DNA of 64,000 nt from NCBI RefSeq assembly GCF_027497175.1, contig NZ_CP114901.1:2542001-2606000 (forward strand). Reading direction: 5' to 3'. A program made the position numbers and the translations under genes. Positions 50,190 to 58,426 of the stretch are shown piece after piece. The first letter of the stretch is position 1; every line of letters begins with the position of its first letter. This DNA comes from Verrucosispora sp. WMMD573. GTDB taxonomy: Bacteria; Actinomycetota; Actinomycetes; Mycobacteriales; Micromonosporaceae. Under the pieces are notes generated by a model, which saw only the letters and a program-made list of their open reading frames with translations, had not been told where the DNA came from and did not search any database.

Positions 50190-50741
50190 CTAGATTTGTC
50201 GGTCATCGTTGAAACCGCCTACCAGGACATCGAAAATCGGTGCACCTTCCCATGCCGGCTTGAGTTGCGCCATCTTCTTCCAGCCCCATGATCGGTATGC
50301 CGCCTGAGCAGGGGCATTATCGCGACGGACGAGAAGGGTCAGTCGTTCTTCGGGTCGGCTTTCGGCCAGGTTGTCGTGCAGCGCTCGGGCGATACCTCTC
50401 CGCTGCCAGGCTGGGCGTACGAGTAGCTCGCTCAGGGCGAAGGTGCGACGGCCGTCCTCGTGGGTGAAGTCCGGGGGAACGTCGCCCCGGATCCCCTCCC
50501 ACCAGCGAGTCTTTGACGACAGGGGGAAACCGTACGCATAGCCCACTAGGTGTCCGCGGACCTCGGCGGTGACCAACGTCCAGCCAGCAACCTTCATGTG
50601 CCCGGCAAGCTGCTGTCGGTAACGTTCTTCGTTGTAGAACGCTCCGTCGCCGGCATGGGCGTCGAGGTAGACCTGGACCATGACGTCAACCAGGGCTTGT
50701 GCCTCGACGGCGTCGTGCTGTCGTATCTCTAGTTCGTTCAT
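50190..50741 (-). CDS. GNAT family N-acetyltransferase
   Basis: A 183-residue acetyltransferase: LSELLVRPAWQRRGIARALHDNLAE holds the acetyl-CoA loop (Q-R-R-G-I-A), and LLVRRDNAPAQAAYRSWGWKKM is motif B. An extended insert (YGFPLSSKTRWWEGIRGDVPPDF) is less usual. It starts inside the stop of the regulator gene (ATGA overlap), so it is made from the same message. The substrate is unknown, but the regulator-coupled arrangement suggests a small-molecule or self-protein target. Confidence 0.83.
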   Translation of the reverse strand: MNELEIRQHDAVEAQALVDVMVQVYLDAHAGDGAFYNEERYRQQLAGHMKVAGWTLVTAEVRGHLVGYAYGFPLSSKTRWWEGIRGDVPPDFTHEDGRRTFALSELLVRPAWQRRGIARALHDNLAESRPEERLTLLVRRDNAPAQAAYRSWGWKKMAQLKPAWEGAPIFDVLVGGFNDDRQI

Positions 50742-52243
50742 CGCTGGAACACCCTGCTGTATGCCTCAACGAACGTACGCGCCGGGTTCGACTGTTCGCG
50801 ACCGAGGTGCTGCTTGACCTGGGCAAAGTGACGCATGGTGCGCCCCGAACAGAGCCCCTTGACCGCTGGCAGTACCTGAAGCCCAGTCAGCGCGGCTGAC
50901 TGGACATCACCGGATCGATATTCGGCCTCCGCGAGGCGGACCGTGTAGTGCACCTGGTTGCGGCGATGCGCGGCGTGGGGGCCGCTGCTGATGGCCCTGA
51001 AGGACTCGGCGGCACGGGTTGGCTTGCCGAGAGCGAGGAATGACAGCCCTTGGATGCCGGTCAGCTCCTGGGCGGTGACGAACTGAAGAAACGGCAGGTC
51101 GTCCTCATGGAGCCCGTGGTCGAATTCGTGACGCGCCTTCGTCATCTCCCGGTTGAACCCGCCCACGTCGTTGAGATGTGCGTAGGCGTGGGCCGCTCGC
51201 AGCCGCAACAGAGTCCTCAGTCGGGGGGTCGCCCAGCCTCGGGAGGCCCGGAGCGCGGCTTCGGCGCAGTGCAGTGACTCGGCGGGATGATCTTCGCGAG
51301 TCAGCAGTGACAGGCAGGCCAGCGCACGAACCTCTTCGCGCGGATCGTCGGCGATCCTGGCACGGGTGATGGCGTCGTTCAGGTACGGGCGTGCTTGCTG
51401 GCGGCGGTCTGCGTCGACTGCCAGCCAGGCAACTTGGTTAGCAAGATCAGCCAGCGCGGATTGAAGGGCTTCGCCGAGCCCGCGACCGTATTGAGAGGCC
51501 GCTGCCCAGGCAGAAAGGTGGGTGTGGATACCCATCGCCACATCGCACAACTCATCGGCCCCAAGCGCGGCGTCGGCCTGCCTGAACCGCTCGACCAGCG
51601 AGCCGGCGAGACGTATGTGCTCCATTCCGATGGCGTCAGCTTTCCGGTCCGCCTTCGCCAATGTGTCAAGGAGACTGTTGCCGGCGAGACCAGCTAGGGC
51701 GGCCAGCGCGGTGAACCGGCGGCGGTCCGTGGTGCCACCTCCTTCATCGGGAGCCGCCTCCAGGGTAATTGGCACCACGGCGGGGACATCGATCGTAGGA
51801 GGTTCGTCTTTCGGAACCTCGACTGAGATTTGCCCGGTCTGCATCGTCAGCGTTCGCGAGGGCAGGCTGAACCACAGCTGAACCTCAGGAACCCGTAGCA
51901 GGGCCGCCCAATGCGAGAGCCGGTCCAGATGCACCAGAGGGGGTCCATTTTCCACGCGGCTGAGCTGCGCCTGGGTGATGCCCAGCCAACTCGCCACCAC
52001 GGCCTGCGGTAACGCCGCCCGACCGTGGTACGGGTGGTGTCGGTACGCCCGGATCACCCGTCCGAGGTGTCGTTCCACCAGGGCCGCCCGCAGCGGCGGA
52101 TGCGACCAGAACGACGCCGGCACCTCCGGTGGCACGCTCAGGCGGTGGCGTTCGGCGGCCTGGCAGGGCGCGCAGCGCCCGCTGTCGTTGTCGCGGGCCA
52201 GGCGCGCCCCGCAGCGGGGGCAGTTCGCAGGTGTCACCGGCAA
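50738..52243 (-). CDS. XRE-family regulator with zinc ribbon and TPR-like domain
   Basis: A 501-residue protein. Residues 8-30 form a zinc ribbon (CPRCGARL, then CAPCQ). A helix-turn-helix of the XRE type lies near 75-110 (LPQAVVASWLGITQAQLSRVENG). From about 180 onward it is helical with TPR-like repeats (LANQVAWLAVDADRRQQARPYL, LACLSLLTREDHPAES). Large regulators of this kind are common in Streptomyces and Micromonospora and often sense a signal through the TPR part. It is the first gene of a two-gene operon with a GNAT enzyme. A TATACG/CGTATA dyad upstream may be its operator. Confidence 0.82.
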   Translation of the reverse strand: MPVTPANCPRCGARLARDNDSGRCAPCQAAERHRLSVPPEVPASFWSHPPLRAALVERHLGRVIRAYRHHPYHGRAALPQAVVASWLGITQAQLSRVENGPPLVHLDRLSHWAALLRVPEVQLWFSLPSRTLTMQTGQISVEVPKDEPPTIDVPAVVPITLEAAPDEGGGTTDRRRFTALAALAGLAGNSLLDTLAKADRKADAIGMEHIRLAGSLVERFRQADAALGADELCDVAMGIHTHLSAWAAASQYGRGLGEALQSALADLANQVAWLAVDADRRQQARPYLNDAITRARIADDPREEVRALACLSLLTREDHPAESLHCAEAALRASRGWATPRLRTLLRLRAAHAYAHLNDVGGFNREMTKARHEFDHGLHEDDLPFLQFVTAQELTGIQGLSFLALGKPTRAAESFRAISSGPHAAHRRNQVHYTVRLAEAEYRSGDVQSAALTGLQVLPAVKGLCSGRTMRHFAQVKQHLGREQSNPARTFVEAYSRVFQR

Positions 52244-52319
52244 CCTCGCCGTTCGCGGGCGGCTGTGTCCATTGCGCTCCGTCGAGCCTAACCATTCAAA
52301 CGCCTTCCTGGGCTCGCGG

Positions 52320-52336
52320 TATACGCACCACGTATA
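52320..52336. promoter_or_regulatory. Candidate operator, TATACG-N5-CGTATA
   Basis: A perfect 6-bp dyad with a five-base spacer, in AT-rich DNA between the divergent XRE gene (start 52243) and the small gene at 52416. It is a plausible autoregulatory site for the XRE protein. Confidence 0.45.
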
Positions 52337-52415
52337 TCGACAATGCCCACAGCGCTATGAGGATCGAGGGCATCCGGGCGCAGCCTGCGGTGAGACCACC
52401 AACGGAAGGAGCAGG

Positions 52416-52874
52416 ATGCTCACCATCGACCGCGTCGGCACCGGCCGCGCGCTCGTCTCCGACGAGCTGTTCACCCAGCTGACCGCCCGCATCGCCCACG
52501 ACCACACCGAACTGGCCCCCGACCTGCCGGCCAGGATCCTCGATCAGGCGCTCGCTTTCCTCGGGACCTGCGCCACCGCCACCGGACCGCTCGGGCCGAG
52601 TGACTTGGTCGACATCGGCTGGCACACCTTCATCCTCCACACCCGTGAGTACGCCGACTTCTGCGAGCGCATCGCCGGTCGGTTCATCCACCACCAGCCG
52701 GAGCCCACATCGAAGGAGCCGCCCTCCGGACCTGAGCCGATCGGCGCTCCAATCTCCCGGACGGTCGCCGCGATCACCGCCGCCGGCTTCGCCGTCGATC
52801 ATGAGCTGTGGGGCGGCCGGTTGGCTGACTGCACCCAGTGCCACGCCGGCTGCACCGACAGCCCGACTCGATAG
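52416..52874 (+). CDS. Small conserved protein of unknown function
   Basis: A 152-residue protein. The motif VDIGWHTFILHTREYADFCERIAGRFIHHQP (two parts: DIGWHTFIL and YADFC..IAGRFIHH) resembles the glycine-rich-domain-like family, where a Trp-His and a His-His pair recur. The C-terminus has DELWGG, DCTQCHAGC, a possible metal-binding cysteine cluster. No function can be assigned. ATG 52416 is preceded by GGAAGGAG, and the upstream open frame lies antisense to the regulator. It is divergent from the XRE gene and precedes a phosphotransferase gene by 63 bp. Confidence 0.75.
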   Translation: MLTIDRVGTGRALVSDELFTQLTARIAHDHTELAPDLPARILDQALAFLGTCATATGPLGPSDLVDIGWHTFILHTREYADFCERIAGRFIHHQPEPTSKEPPSGPEPIGAPISRTVAAITAAGFAVDHELWGGRLADCTQCHAGCTDSPTR

Positions 52875-52937
52875 GCGGGCCACCAGCGGTCCCGGGCATA
52901 CACTGCCCGGGACCGCTCGCCCTCGGGAGGCCACCGG

Positions 52938-53741
52938 ATGCCGCGTCGCCGCGACTGGCACGAGCTTCCCGGGGAGGTACGCCGGCAGATCGAACAACGC
53001 ACCGGTGCTGTCCATGCGGCCTACTCCGTACCGACCGGTGCATCCTGCGACCTGGCCGCCGTTGTCGACACCGACACCGGCCGGGTCTTTTGCAAGGGTG
53101 GCGAGGCGGAAGGGCCGTCCGGCTGGCTCTACCGGAACGAGGCCCGCGTCAACCCCTGTCTGCCCGATGTGGCACCCCGCCTGCGCTGGACGGTTGAAGC
53201 AGAAGGCTGGTTGATCCTCGGCTTCGAGTACGTTGCCGGCCGGCATCCCGACCTTGCTCCAGGCTCGCCGGACCTGACTGCGGTCGCGGACCTGCTCGCC
53301 ACCCAGAGTCGCCTGCTCACTCCCAGCCCGCCCGTCCAGGTGCAGCACTTCGCTGACCGTTGGCGAGGGCTGATCGCTCCCGACCTGGTCGACGGCGAAA
53401 CGCTTCTGCACACCGACATGACGCCGCGGAACTTCCTCGTCGGTGACCGGCTGCGGCTCGTCGACTGGTCCAGCCCGGCGCGCGGAGCGGCGTGGATCGA
53501 CACCGCCCTCATGCTGGTCCGTCTCGTCCGCGCCGGCCATCCTCCCGCCGGAGCCGAGGCATGGGCCGCGCAGATCCCGACATGGGCGCACGCCTCCGAC
53601 GAAGCGCTGCACGCCTTCGCCGACGCGCTCGTGCGCCTGTGGCAACGCAAGCAACGGTCCGCACCCGGCCCGCATCATGGACCACTGATTGATGCTGCCC
53701 GCCGATGGCGAGACCACCGGGTGATTCGCAACAGTCGGTAG
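52938..53741 (+). CDS. APH/kinase-like phosphotransferase
   Basis: A 267-residue protein of the aminoglycoside phosphotransferase/choline kinase fold. Brenner's motif is LLHTDMTPRNFLV (His-x-Asp...Asn), and LVDWSSPARG holds the metal-binding Asp in place of the usual DFG-like motif. RVFCKGG near residue 50 may provide the ATP-binding lysine. Possible roles are antibiotic inactivation or phosphorylation of a small metabolite; the substrate is not visible. It follows the small conserved gene and probably shares its transcript. Confidence 0.8.
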   Translation: MPRRRDWHELPGEVRRQIEQRTGAVHAAYSVPTGASCDLAAVVDTDTGRVFCKGGEAEGPSGWLYRNEARVNPCLPDVAPRLRWTVEAEGWLILGFEYVAGRHPDLAPGSPDLTAVADLLATQSRLLTPSPPVQVQHFADRWRGLIAPDLVDGETLLHTDMTPRNFLVGDRLRLVDWSSPARGAAWIDTALMLVRLVRAGHPPAGAEAWAAQIPTWAHASDEALHAFADALVRLWQRKQRSAPGPHHGPLIDAARRWRDHRVIRNSR

Positions 53742-53919
53742 CCCGACCGCATACGGCATGTGCATGTCGCCTACTTCGCCCACGTCATACGGCCCGCCCT
53801 GCTGATCCACAACTCTGCATGACATGGCCCGGGGCGGGTGCTGGGCTCCGGCTGTGCCGACCCCCGACGGTGCGCCGTCCCCGCCCGCCTCGGTGCCGCA
53901 ACCACAGCAGGGGAGGGAC

Positions 53920-54174
53920 ATGGATTCGATCGACCAGGTGCTCGGCGAGCTGCCGATGCCGCCGTACGTGACAGCAGAGGATGTCGGTTTCGCGGTGCGG
54001 GCAGTGACCGTACACGCCGCAGAGCAGTGGCCCGAGGGGCCGCGCTGCCGGAACGACCGCGCGCCGCATCCGTCCCGGCTGCATCGGTGGGGGCGGCGGG
54101 TGCTGGACCGGCGCGGCCTCAGCGACCGGCAGGTGCAGGCGCTCATCGCCGAGCAGGAGGCACCGCGGCGATGA
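53920..54174 (+). CDS. Small hypothetical protein, first gene of the globin/FNR operon
   Basis: An 84-residue protein with no recognised domain: MDSIDQVLGELPMPPYVTAEDVGFAVRAV near the start, and RWGRRVLDRRGLSDRQVQALIAEQ as a basic helix at the end. ATG 53920 has GGGAGGG upstream; the frame runs 96 bases further but without support. The stop overlaps the next start (ATGA). Confidence 0.65.
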   Translation: MDSIDQVLGELPMPPYVTAEDVGFAVRAVTVHAAEQWPEGPRCRNDRAPHPSRLHRWGRRVLDRRGLSDRQVQALIAEQEAPRR

Positions 54175-54431
54175 TCTACCTGTCCGGGGAACGCCTCCAC
54201 GCACATCAGGTTCGAGCTGTCGACTTCGACAGGCGCTGGCGGGGCCTGGACCCCGCCCAGGTGTACGACTATCTCGACCGGGTCGCCGACGAACTCGCCC
54301 GGCTGCACCGGGAGTTGACCACCGCGAACACCGAGTCGGAACGGATCCGGCAGGCGTTGCGGCAGTGGCAGTCCCGGCACACCGATTGCCGGCCGGCAAC
54401 CCACGGCCACCCGACGGGGGAGCGGCGGTGA
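54171..54431 (+). CDS. DivIVA domain protein
   Basis: An 86-residue protein. VRAVDFDRRWRGLDPAQVYDYLDRVADELARL carries the DivIVA N-terminal signature (FDxxxRGLDPAQVYDYL), followed by a coiled coil (LHRELTTANTESERIRQAL). DivIVA-type proteins bind curved membrane and organise growth or division; this one is short and may act as an adaptor. It overlaps both its neighbours by four bases (ATGA and GTGA). Confidence 0.82.
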   Translation: MIYLSGERLHAHQVRAVDFDRRWRGLDPAQVYDYLDRVADELARLHRELTTANTESERIRQALRQWQSRHTDCRPATHGHPTGERR

Positions 54432-55747
54432 GCCGGGAGGCGGTGGCCCGTTGGCTGCGGCTGGTCGAGGCGGACGCGGAGCTGTCGGCGTACCTCATCG
54501 GGGTTGATCGGGACCGGCTCGCCGCGCACCTGACCCGGCAGCTCGCGGCCGGCGGACAGGCGTTCGACGGCTGGCCGGGGTTGCCGGAGGCGCAGCGGCG
54601 GCGGGCCGCCGACTACCTGGCCGGGGTGCTGGCGACGGGTGATCAGGCGGTGATCAGCCAGGTTGCCGCGAGCTTCCGGTCCGGTCTGGAGGCGTACTCC
54701 CCGGGGCTGCTGCCGGAACGGGCGACGGCGCTCGTCGTCGCCGCGCTGGCCCGCCTGGTCGGCGGTGGTGGTGACCGGGCCGGGCGGTTGGCGCTGCTGG
54801 CGGTGCTCGGCCGGGTCCACCGCCGGTACCGGCTGCGCCCCGAGCACGGCCCGCTAATCGGTGCCGCGCTGGCACCTGTGGCGCCGCGACTGTGCCCGCC
54901 GCAGGTCGGCTGGGAGCGACGGTGGCGGCGGGCCTGGGCGCTTATCGAGCGCGCCGCCGGGCGGATGGGAGACGGGCCGGCCTTCTGGCCCGCCGAGGTG
55001 GTCGGCCGCGACCTGGCCGCCCAGGGCATCGTCATCCTGACCGTACGCCCGTCGCGGCGGCTGCCGTTCCGCCCCGGCCAGGCGGTGCCGGTGAGCCTGC
55101 CGCAGCATCCCGGCCGGTGGCGCTGGTACTGCCCGGCGAACGCGCCGCGCCCCGACGGCACCGTCGAGCTGCACGTCCGCGCGGTCTCCGCCGGCACCGT
55201 CTCCCGCACCCTCGTCCATGAGGTACGCCCCGACGACCTGCTCCACCTCGGCCCACCCGTCGACATCGGCCTGAGCCTGCCCACCGCCCCGGAGCCGTCC
55301 CCTCCTGACTGCCCCGACGAGGCGGCATCTGCCGGGGCTGCGCCGGTCGGGGCTGGACGAGCCACTGCCCGGGACCTGCTGCTGGTGGCCGGTGGTACCG
55401 GGCTGTCCCCGCTGCGCGCCCTGGTCGAGCAGGTGGCCGCCGCACCGGCCGGTCGTCGGGTGACCCTGATCGTCGGCGTACGCACCATCGCCGACCTCTA
55501 CGATGCGATCACCCTGGACAAGCTCGACCAGGCCAACCCCTGGCTGACCGTCGTGCCGACCTTCTCCCACGACCCGATCGCCGCCCCCGCCGAACAGGCC
55601 GACGCCCTGACTCTCGCGCTCGACCGCTACCGCCCCAACCAGCACGTCTACGTCTGCGGCCCACCCGCCATGCTCGACCTCGCCCACCACCGACTTCCCG
55701 CCACCGGGATACCCGCCTACCGGATTCACCTGCCCAACATCCGGTGA
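54428..55747 (+). CDS. Globin-like/ferredoxin-NADP reductase fusion protein
   Basis: A 439-residue protein with the plan of a flavohaemoprotein. Residues 1-180 are all-helical and globin-like: AYLIGVDRDRLAAHLTRQLA, and a candidate proximal histidine H131 in GRVHRRYRLRPEH. The C-terminal FNR-like part has FAD binding at PFRPGQAVPVSLPQHPGRW, the NAD-binding LLVAGGTGLSPLRAL, and YVCGPPAMLD at the end. It could reduce a haem-bound ligand such as oxygen or nitric oxide, or transfer electrons to another protein. The globin assignment is weaker than the reductase one. GTG 54428 overlaps the DivIVA-type gene. Confidence 0.7.
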   Translation: MSREAVARWLRLVEADAELSAYLIGVDRDRLAAHLTRQLAAGGQAFDGWPGLPEAQRRRAADYLAGVLATGDQAVISQVAASFRSGLEAYSPGLLPERATALVVAALARLVGGGGDRAGRLALLAVLGRVHRRYRLRPEHGPLIGAALAPVAPRLCPPQVGWERRWRRAWALIERAAGRMGDGPAFWPAEVVGRDLAAQGIVILTVRPSRRLPFRPGQAVPVSLPQHPGRWRWYCPANAPRPDGTVELHVRAVSAGTVSRTLVHEVRPDDLLHLGPPVDIGLSLPTAPEPSPPDCPDEAASAGAAPVGAGRATARDLLLVAGGTGLSPLRALVEQVAAAPAGRRVTLIVGVRTIADLYDAITLDKLDQANPWLTVVPTFSHDPIAAPAEQADALTLALDRYRPNQHVYVCGPPAMLDLAHHRLPATGIPAYRIHLPNIR

Positions 55748-55835
55748 CGGTTCGGTACCCCGTCATGTGCTGAGATCGGCTTCTGATTGCGATAAATCGG
55801 AAACGCTCTCGCCGGGGCTGCAACCCGATGGCAAC

Positions 55836-55841
55836 TATTCT
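55836..55841 (+). promoter_or_regulatory. -10 box candidate (TATTCT) for the DUF6879 pair
   Basis: TATTCT lies 32 bp before ATG 55874 with GGGAGGTGG as ribosome binding site between. A good -35 match is not present. Confidence 0.35.
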
Positions 55842-55873
55842 GGGTGCTCGCTCCATCACTCTGGGAGGTGGCG

Positions 55874-56143
55874 ATGGTAGCTCAGTGGGAGGTTGATCGC
55901 GCGGCGACGTTCGCGCGGCGTCTCGGACGGTCGGCGGCTGAGCTCGGGGAGAGCGGAGGCACGACCACCTGCCCCGATATCTGGGAGCTGTCCAACGGGG
56001 ACATCGCGGTGATTGGCCGGGACCTGACGGCGCACTACGCGGGTCGGCTGCCCTCAGGCGTCAGCGTCGGCGATGATGAGCGGCTCGTGGTCCTGCCACG
56101 TAGCATGATTATCGCGGCGAAGCCGGACATCCCGAATGCGTGA
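55874..56143 (+). CDS. Small hypothetical protein paired with DUF6879
   Basis: An 89-residue soluble protein. It starts MVAQWEVDRAATFARRLGRSAAELG and contains CPDIWELSNGDIAVIGRDLT, ending in a strand-rich region (ERLVVLPRSMIIAAK). No domain is known to me, but genes of this type often sit before DUF6879 genes. ATG 55874 has GGGAGGT upstream. It overlaps the next gene by eight bases. Confidence 0.72.
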   Translation: MVAQWEVDRAATFARRLGRSAAELGESGGTTTCPDIWELSNGDIAVIGRDLTAHYAGRLPSGVSVGDDERLVVLPRSMIIAAKPDIPNA

Positions 56144-56756
56144 CCTGCTGCGGGCATGCTCCGGTCAGCGGCTGAGCCTGCCCGACTACGAGGCCGACTT
56201 TTATGCCGCGGTCGAGTCGGTGGACGGGCCGATCCTCAAGACCGAGCGGCTGCAGACCTTTCGCGAGCCGGGCAGCCCGAGCTGGGAGGCGTTCGCCGCT
56301 GGCCAGTGGGAGGAGTCGCTGCGCATCGCCGCCGAGCCCAACCCGGAGCTGAAGCGCTTCTTCGACCGTCTCGCCGAGTTGGGCTCCGGGCTGCATCGGC
56401 TTCGCGTCGTGACACTGCCCCTCAGTCCCTATCTGATCTGGGAGCTGCACTTCCTCCGCTTCCGAGCCGAGGTGGGGGAGTTGATCCGGGTGCTTGCCAC
56501 TACCACGGAGGCGATCCTGGAGCATGAGCGCGAACACGGGATCGTCCCCGAGCTGATGGTTGTCGGCAGCCGGGCGGTCTATGAGGTCCGCTACGACGAG
56601 AGCGGGACACCGATCGGAGCGGACAAGTTCACCGACGCGGCGGTGGTGGACGGCTGCCGGGAGCGGGTCGCTTCGTTACTTGCCGAGGCGGAGCCGTTCG
56701 ACTCCTTCTACGACCGGGAGGTCGATGGGCGCAGGCCGCCTGGCGGGCACCTGTAG
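56136..56756 (+). CDS. DUF6879 family protein
   Basis: A 206-residue soluble protein with the family pattern: LQTFREPGSPSWEAF, then LPLSPYLIWELHFLRFRAEVGELIRVL and AVYEVRYDESGTPIGADKF. The fold resembles a kinase-like or helical repeat protein, but no catalytic residues can be named. The function is unknown. It is coupled to the small gene before it. Confidence 0.75.
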   Translation: MRDLLRACSGQRLSLPDYEADFYAAVESVDGPILKTERLQTFREPGSPSWEAFAAGQWEESLRIAAEPNPELKRFFDRLAELGSGLHRLRVVTLPLSPYLIWELHFLRFRAEVGELIRVLATTTEAILEHEREHGIVPELMVVGSRAVYEVRYDESGTPIGADKFTDAAVVDGCRERVASLLAEAEPFDSFYDREVDGRRPPGGHL

Positions 56757-56762
56757 TAGCCT

Positions 56763-56786
56763 GCCTCCACCTGTGAGCGTGGAGGC
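56763..56786 (+). promoter_or_regulatory. Hairpin that hides the ribosome binding site
   Basis: GCCTCCAC (56763-56770) pairs exactly with GTGGAGGC (56779-56786) around an 8-nt loop. The right arm contains GGAGG, the ribosome binding site of ATG 56790. Folding would block translation of the DUF6082-like gene unless opened, for example by a translating ribosome, a protein or temperature. Confidence 0.55.
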
Positions 56787-56789
56787 GTG

Positions 56790-57590
56790 ATGCCCCAACT
56801 GCGGACGGTTGCCGGCCGGGTACGAAGATCGGCGATGCCGACCGCGCTGCTGCTGGTGATCCTGGTGATCCTCGTGGCGGTCCTGCTGTCTCCTTTGGGT
56901 CTGCTCTGGATCGGTGAACGGCCCGGTTACGACTGGCCGCTGTTGGGCAGTGTCGGAGAGGCGTACGGCGCGGCATCGGCGATCCTCGCCGGTCTCGCGC
57001 TCACCGGCGTGGTCACCTCGCTGATTATTCAGGCCAGGGAAGCGAAGGCGGCCCGCGAACAGACGCTGCGGGCACTGCACGCTGACCTGCTGAAGATGGC
57101 CATCGACGACCCCGGCCTGCTTGAGTGCTGGGGCCCGATTGAGCAGCCGTCCGACGTCGGGTGGTTCCGCAAGCACGTCTACACCAATCTGATCGTTTCC
57201 CACTGGCAACTGATGTGGGAGGTCGACGTCCTCAGCGAGCCGCACCTGCAAGTCCTCGCCGACCAGTTCTTCAAGGGCGAATCGGGGCGGCGCTTCTGGG
57301 CCGAGGCCCGGGGACCACGGATGAAAGCTGAGACGTCCCGGCGGGCGCGTCGCTTTACCGCAGTCCTTGACCAGCGATATCTCGCCGCGCTTGCCGCAGG
57401 CTCGCCCGAAGACAGCGCACAGCCCGGTCGAGCGACGGGCGAGCCAGCTCCGGTCACCACCCCCGACCAGGCCAACGTTGTGCGGAAGGCGGCGAGACAG
57501 CTCGCTCCTCTTGCTGTCGGCGTGGCCGTCACCGCCGGTGCGATCGCCGCAGGCGGGTACGTGGCCGGCTGGTTGCGGAGGCCACGGTGA
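56790..57590 (+). CDS. DUF6082-like membrane protein
   Basis: A 266-residue protein with one or two N-terminal helices (about residues 16-42, TALLLVILVILVAVLLSPLG; and 55-80, YGAASAILAGLALTGVVTSLIIQAREAK), a soluble middle part (LHADLLKMAIDDPGLLECWGP, YTNLIVSHWQLMWEVD, GRRFWAEARGPRM) and a C-terminal helix (LAPLAVGVAVTAGAIAAGG). This matches the DUF6082 plan. The function is unknown. ATG 56790 is preferred to GTG 56787 because the GGAGG spacing fits better. Confidence 0.72.
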   Translation: MPQLRTVAGRVRRSAMPTALLLVILVILVAVLLSPLGLLWIGERPGYDWPLLGSVGEAYGAASAILAGLALTGVVTSLIIQAREAKAAREQTLRALHADLLKMAIDDPGLLECWGPIEQPSDVGWFRKHVYTNLIVSHWQLMWEVDVLSEPHLQVLADQFFKGESGRRFWAEARGPRMKAETSRRARRFTAVLDQRYLAALAAGSPEDSAQPGRATGEPAPVTTPDQANVVRKAARQLAPLAVGVAVTAGAIAAGGYVAGWLRRPR

Positions 57591-57619
57591 CGGCGGCCGC
57601 AGCCTCGACATCGCCTGTG

Positions 57620-57704
57620 CCACGTCACAGATCTTGCACTTTTGGTCGGCGAGATGACCGGGATCTTGGTGTTTGCCTCGACAGAAACTGCAAGATCGAC
57701 GTGG
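57620..57704. repeat. Hairpin repeat element
   Basis: The left arm begins CCACGTC and contains GATCTTGCACTTTTGG; the right arm contains CAGAAACTGCAAGATCGACG and pairs with it, with two or three mismatches and a 3-base bulge. The GATC-TTGCA core and the TTT-rich end match the element at 7010-7088. It lies after the DUF6082-like stop and can act as a terminator. Confidence 0.55.
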
Positions 57705-57773
57705 GGTCACCTTGCCGACGCGATCAGCCTTGACAGTCGGCGGTTGCGCGGGGCGGCGTCCATAGAGGTCGCG

Positions 57774-57779
57774 TAGGTT
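57774..57779 (+). promoter_or_regulatory. Leaderless-type -10 box (TAGGTT)
   Basis: TAGGTT ends 6 nt before ATG 57786. TTGACA occurs at 57730-57735 but is too far upstream to pair with it. Confidence 0.35.
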
Positions 57780-57785
57780 GGGGAC

Positions 57786-58232
57786 ATGGGATTGAGCGGT
57801 GATTACGAGCCGAGCGCGTTGGAGTGGGTCCGCGAGCAGGTCGAGCGGATCGTGCGTACCGGCACGACCGACGGCGTCACGATCGCCGGCCGGCCCATCG
57901 TGCTGATGACCTACCGGGGTGCCAAGACCGGCAAGCTCCGCAAGACGCCGGTGATGCGGGTCGAGCACGAGGGACACTATGCGGCCGTCGCCTCGATGGG
58001 TGGCGCACCCAAGAACCCGCAGTGGTACGCCGCCCTGGTCGCCGATCCGGTGATCGAGCTTCAGGACGGGACAAAGACAGGGGATTACCGGGCCCGTGAG
58101 GTGTTCGGCGACGAGAAGGCCGTCTGGTGGCGCCGGGCGGTCGAGGCGTACCCGGACTATGCCGACTACCAGCGCAAGACCGACCGTCAGATCCCCGTCT
58201 TCATCCTCGAACCAACCGCTACCAACCCCTGA
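57786..58232 (+). CDS. Nitroreductase family deazaflavin-dependent oxidoreductase
   Basis: A 148-residue split-barrel protein of the Ddn family: [36 protein letters not shown] (parts: [32 protein letters not shown]) is the F420-binding signature. It probably uses F420H2 to reduce quinones or nitro compounds. It stands alone before the Wadjet operon, with an inverted repeat element between. Confidence 0.83.
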   Translation: MGLSGDYEPSALEWVREQVERIVRTGTTDGVTIAGRPIVLMTYRGAKTGKLRKTPVMRVEHEGHYAAVASMGGAPKNPQWYAALVADPVIELQDGTKTGDYRAREVFGDEKAVWWRRAVEAYPDYADYQRKTDRQIPVFILEPTATNP

Positions 58233-58237
58233 GCAGA

Positions 58238-58336
58238 CCCACCCCCGCTTCTTGTAGCAATCTTGGGCAGCTTGTGCCCCTGGAAGGGCGCTCCGGGTCC
58301 AAGATTCACTTTGGTAATAGCGCGACGGGGTGGGGT
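58238..58336. repeat. Long hairpin element before the Wadjet operon
   Basis: Outer arms ACCCACCCCCGC and GCGCGACGGGGTGGGG, and inner arms AATCTTGG and CCAAGATT, are in register, with small loops between. It probably ends the nitroreductase-like transcript. It may belong to the same family as the elements at 7010 and 57620, but the similarity is weaker. Confidence 0.4.
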
Positions 58337-58426
58337 GGGAGGTTGGGAGTGATGTGCGGGGTTGTTCGTGGCGGGCTTTAGCATGGGCGGCGGTTGAGGT
58401 GGGCGGTCAGGTGTGGGCATGGGGCG

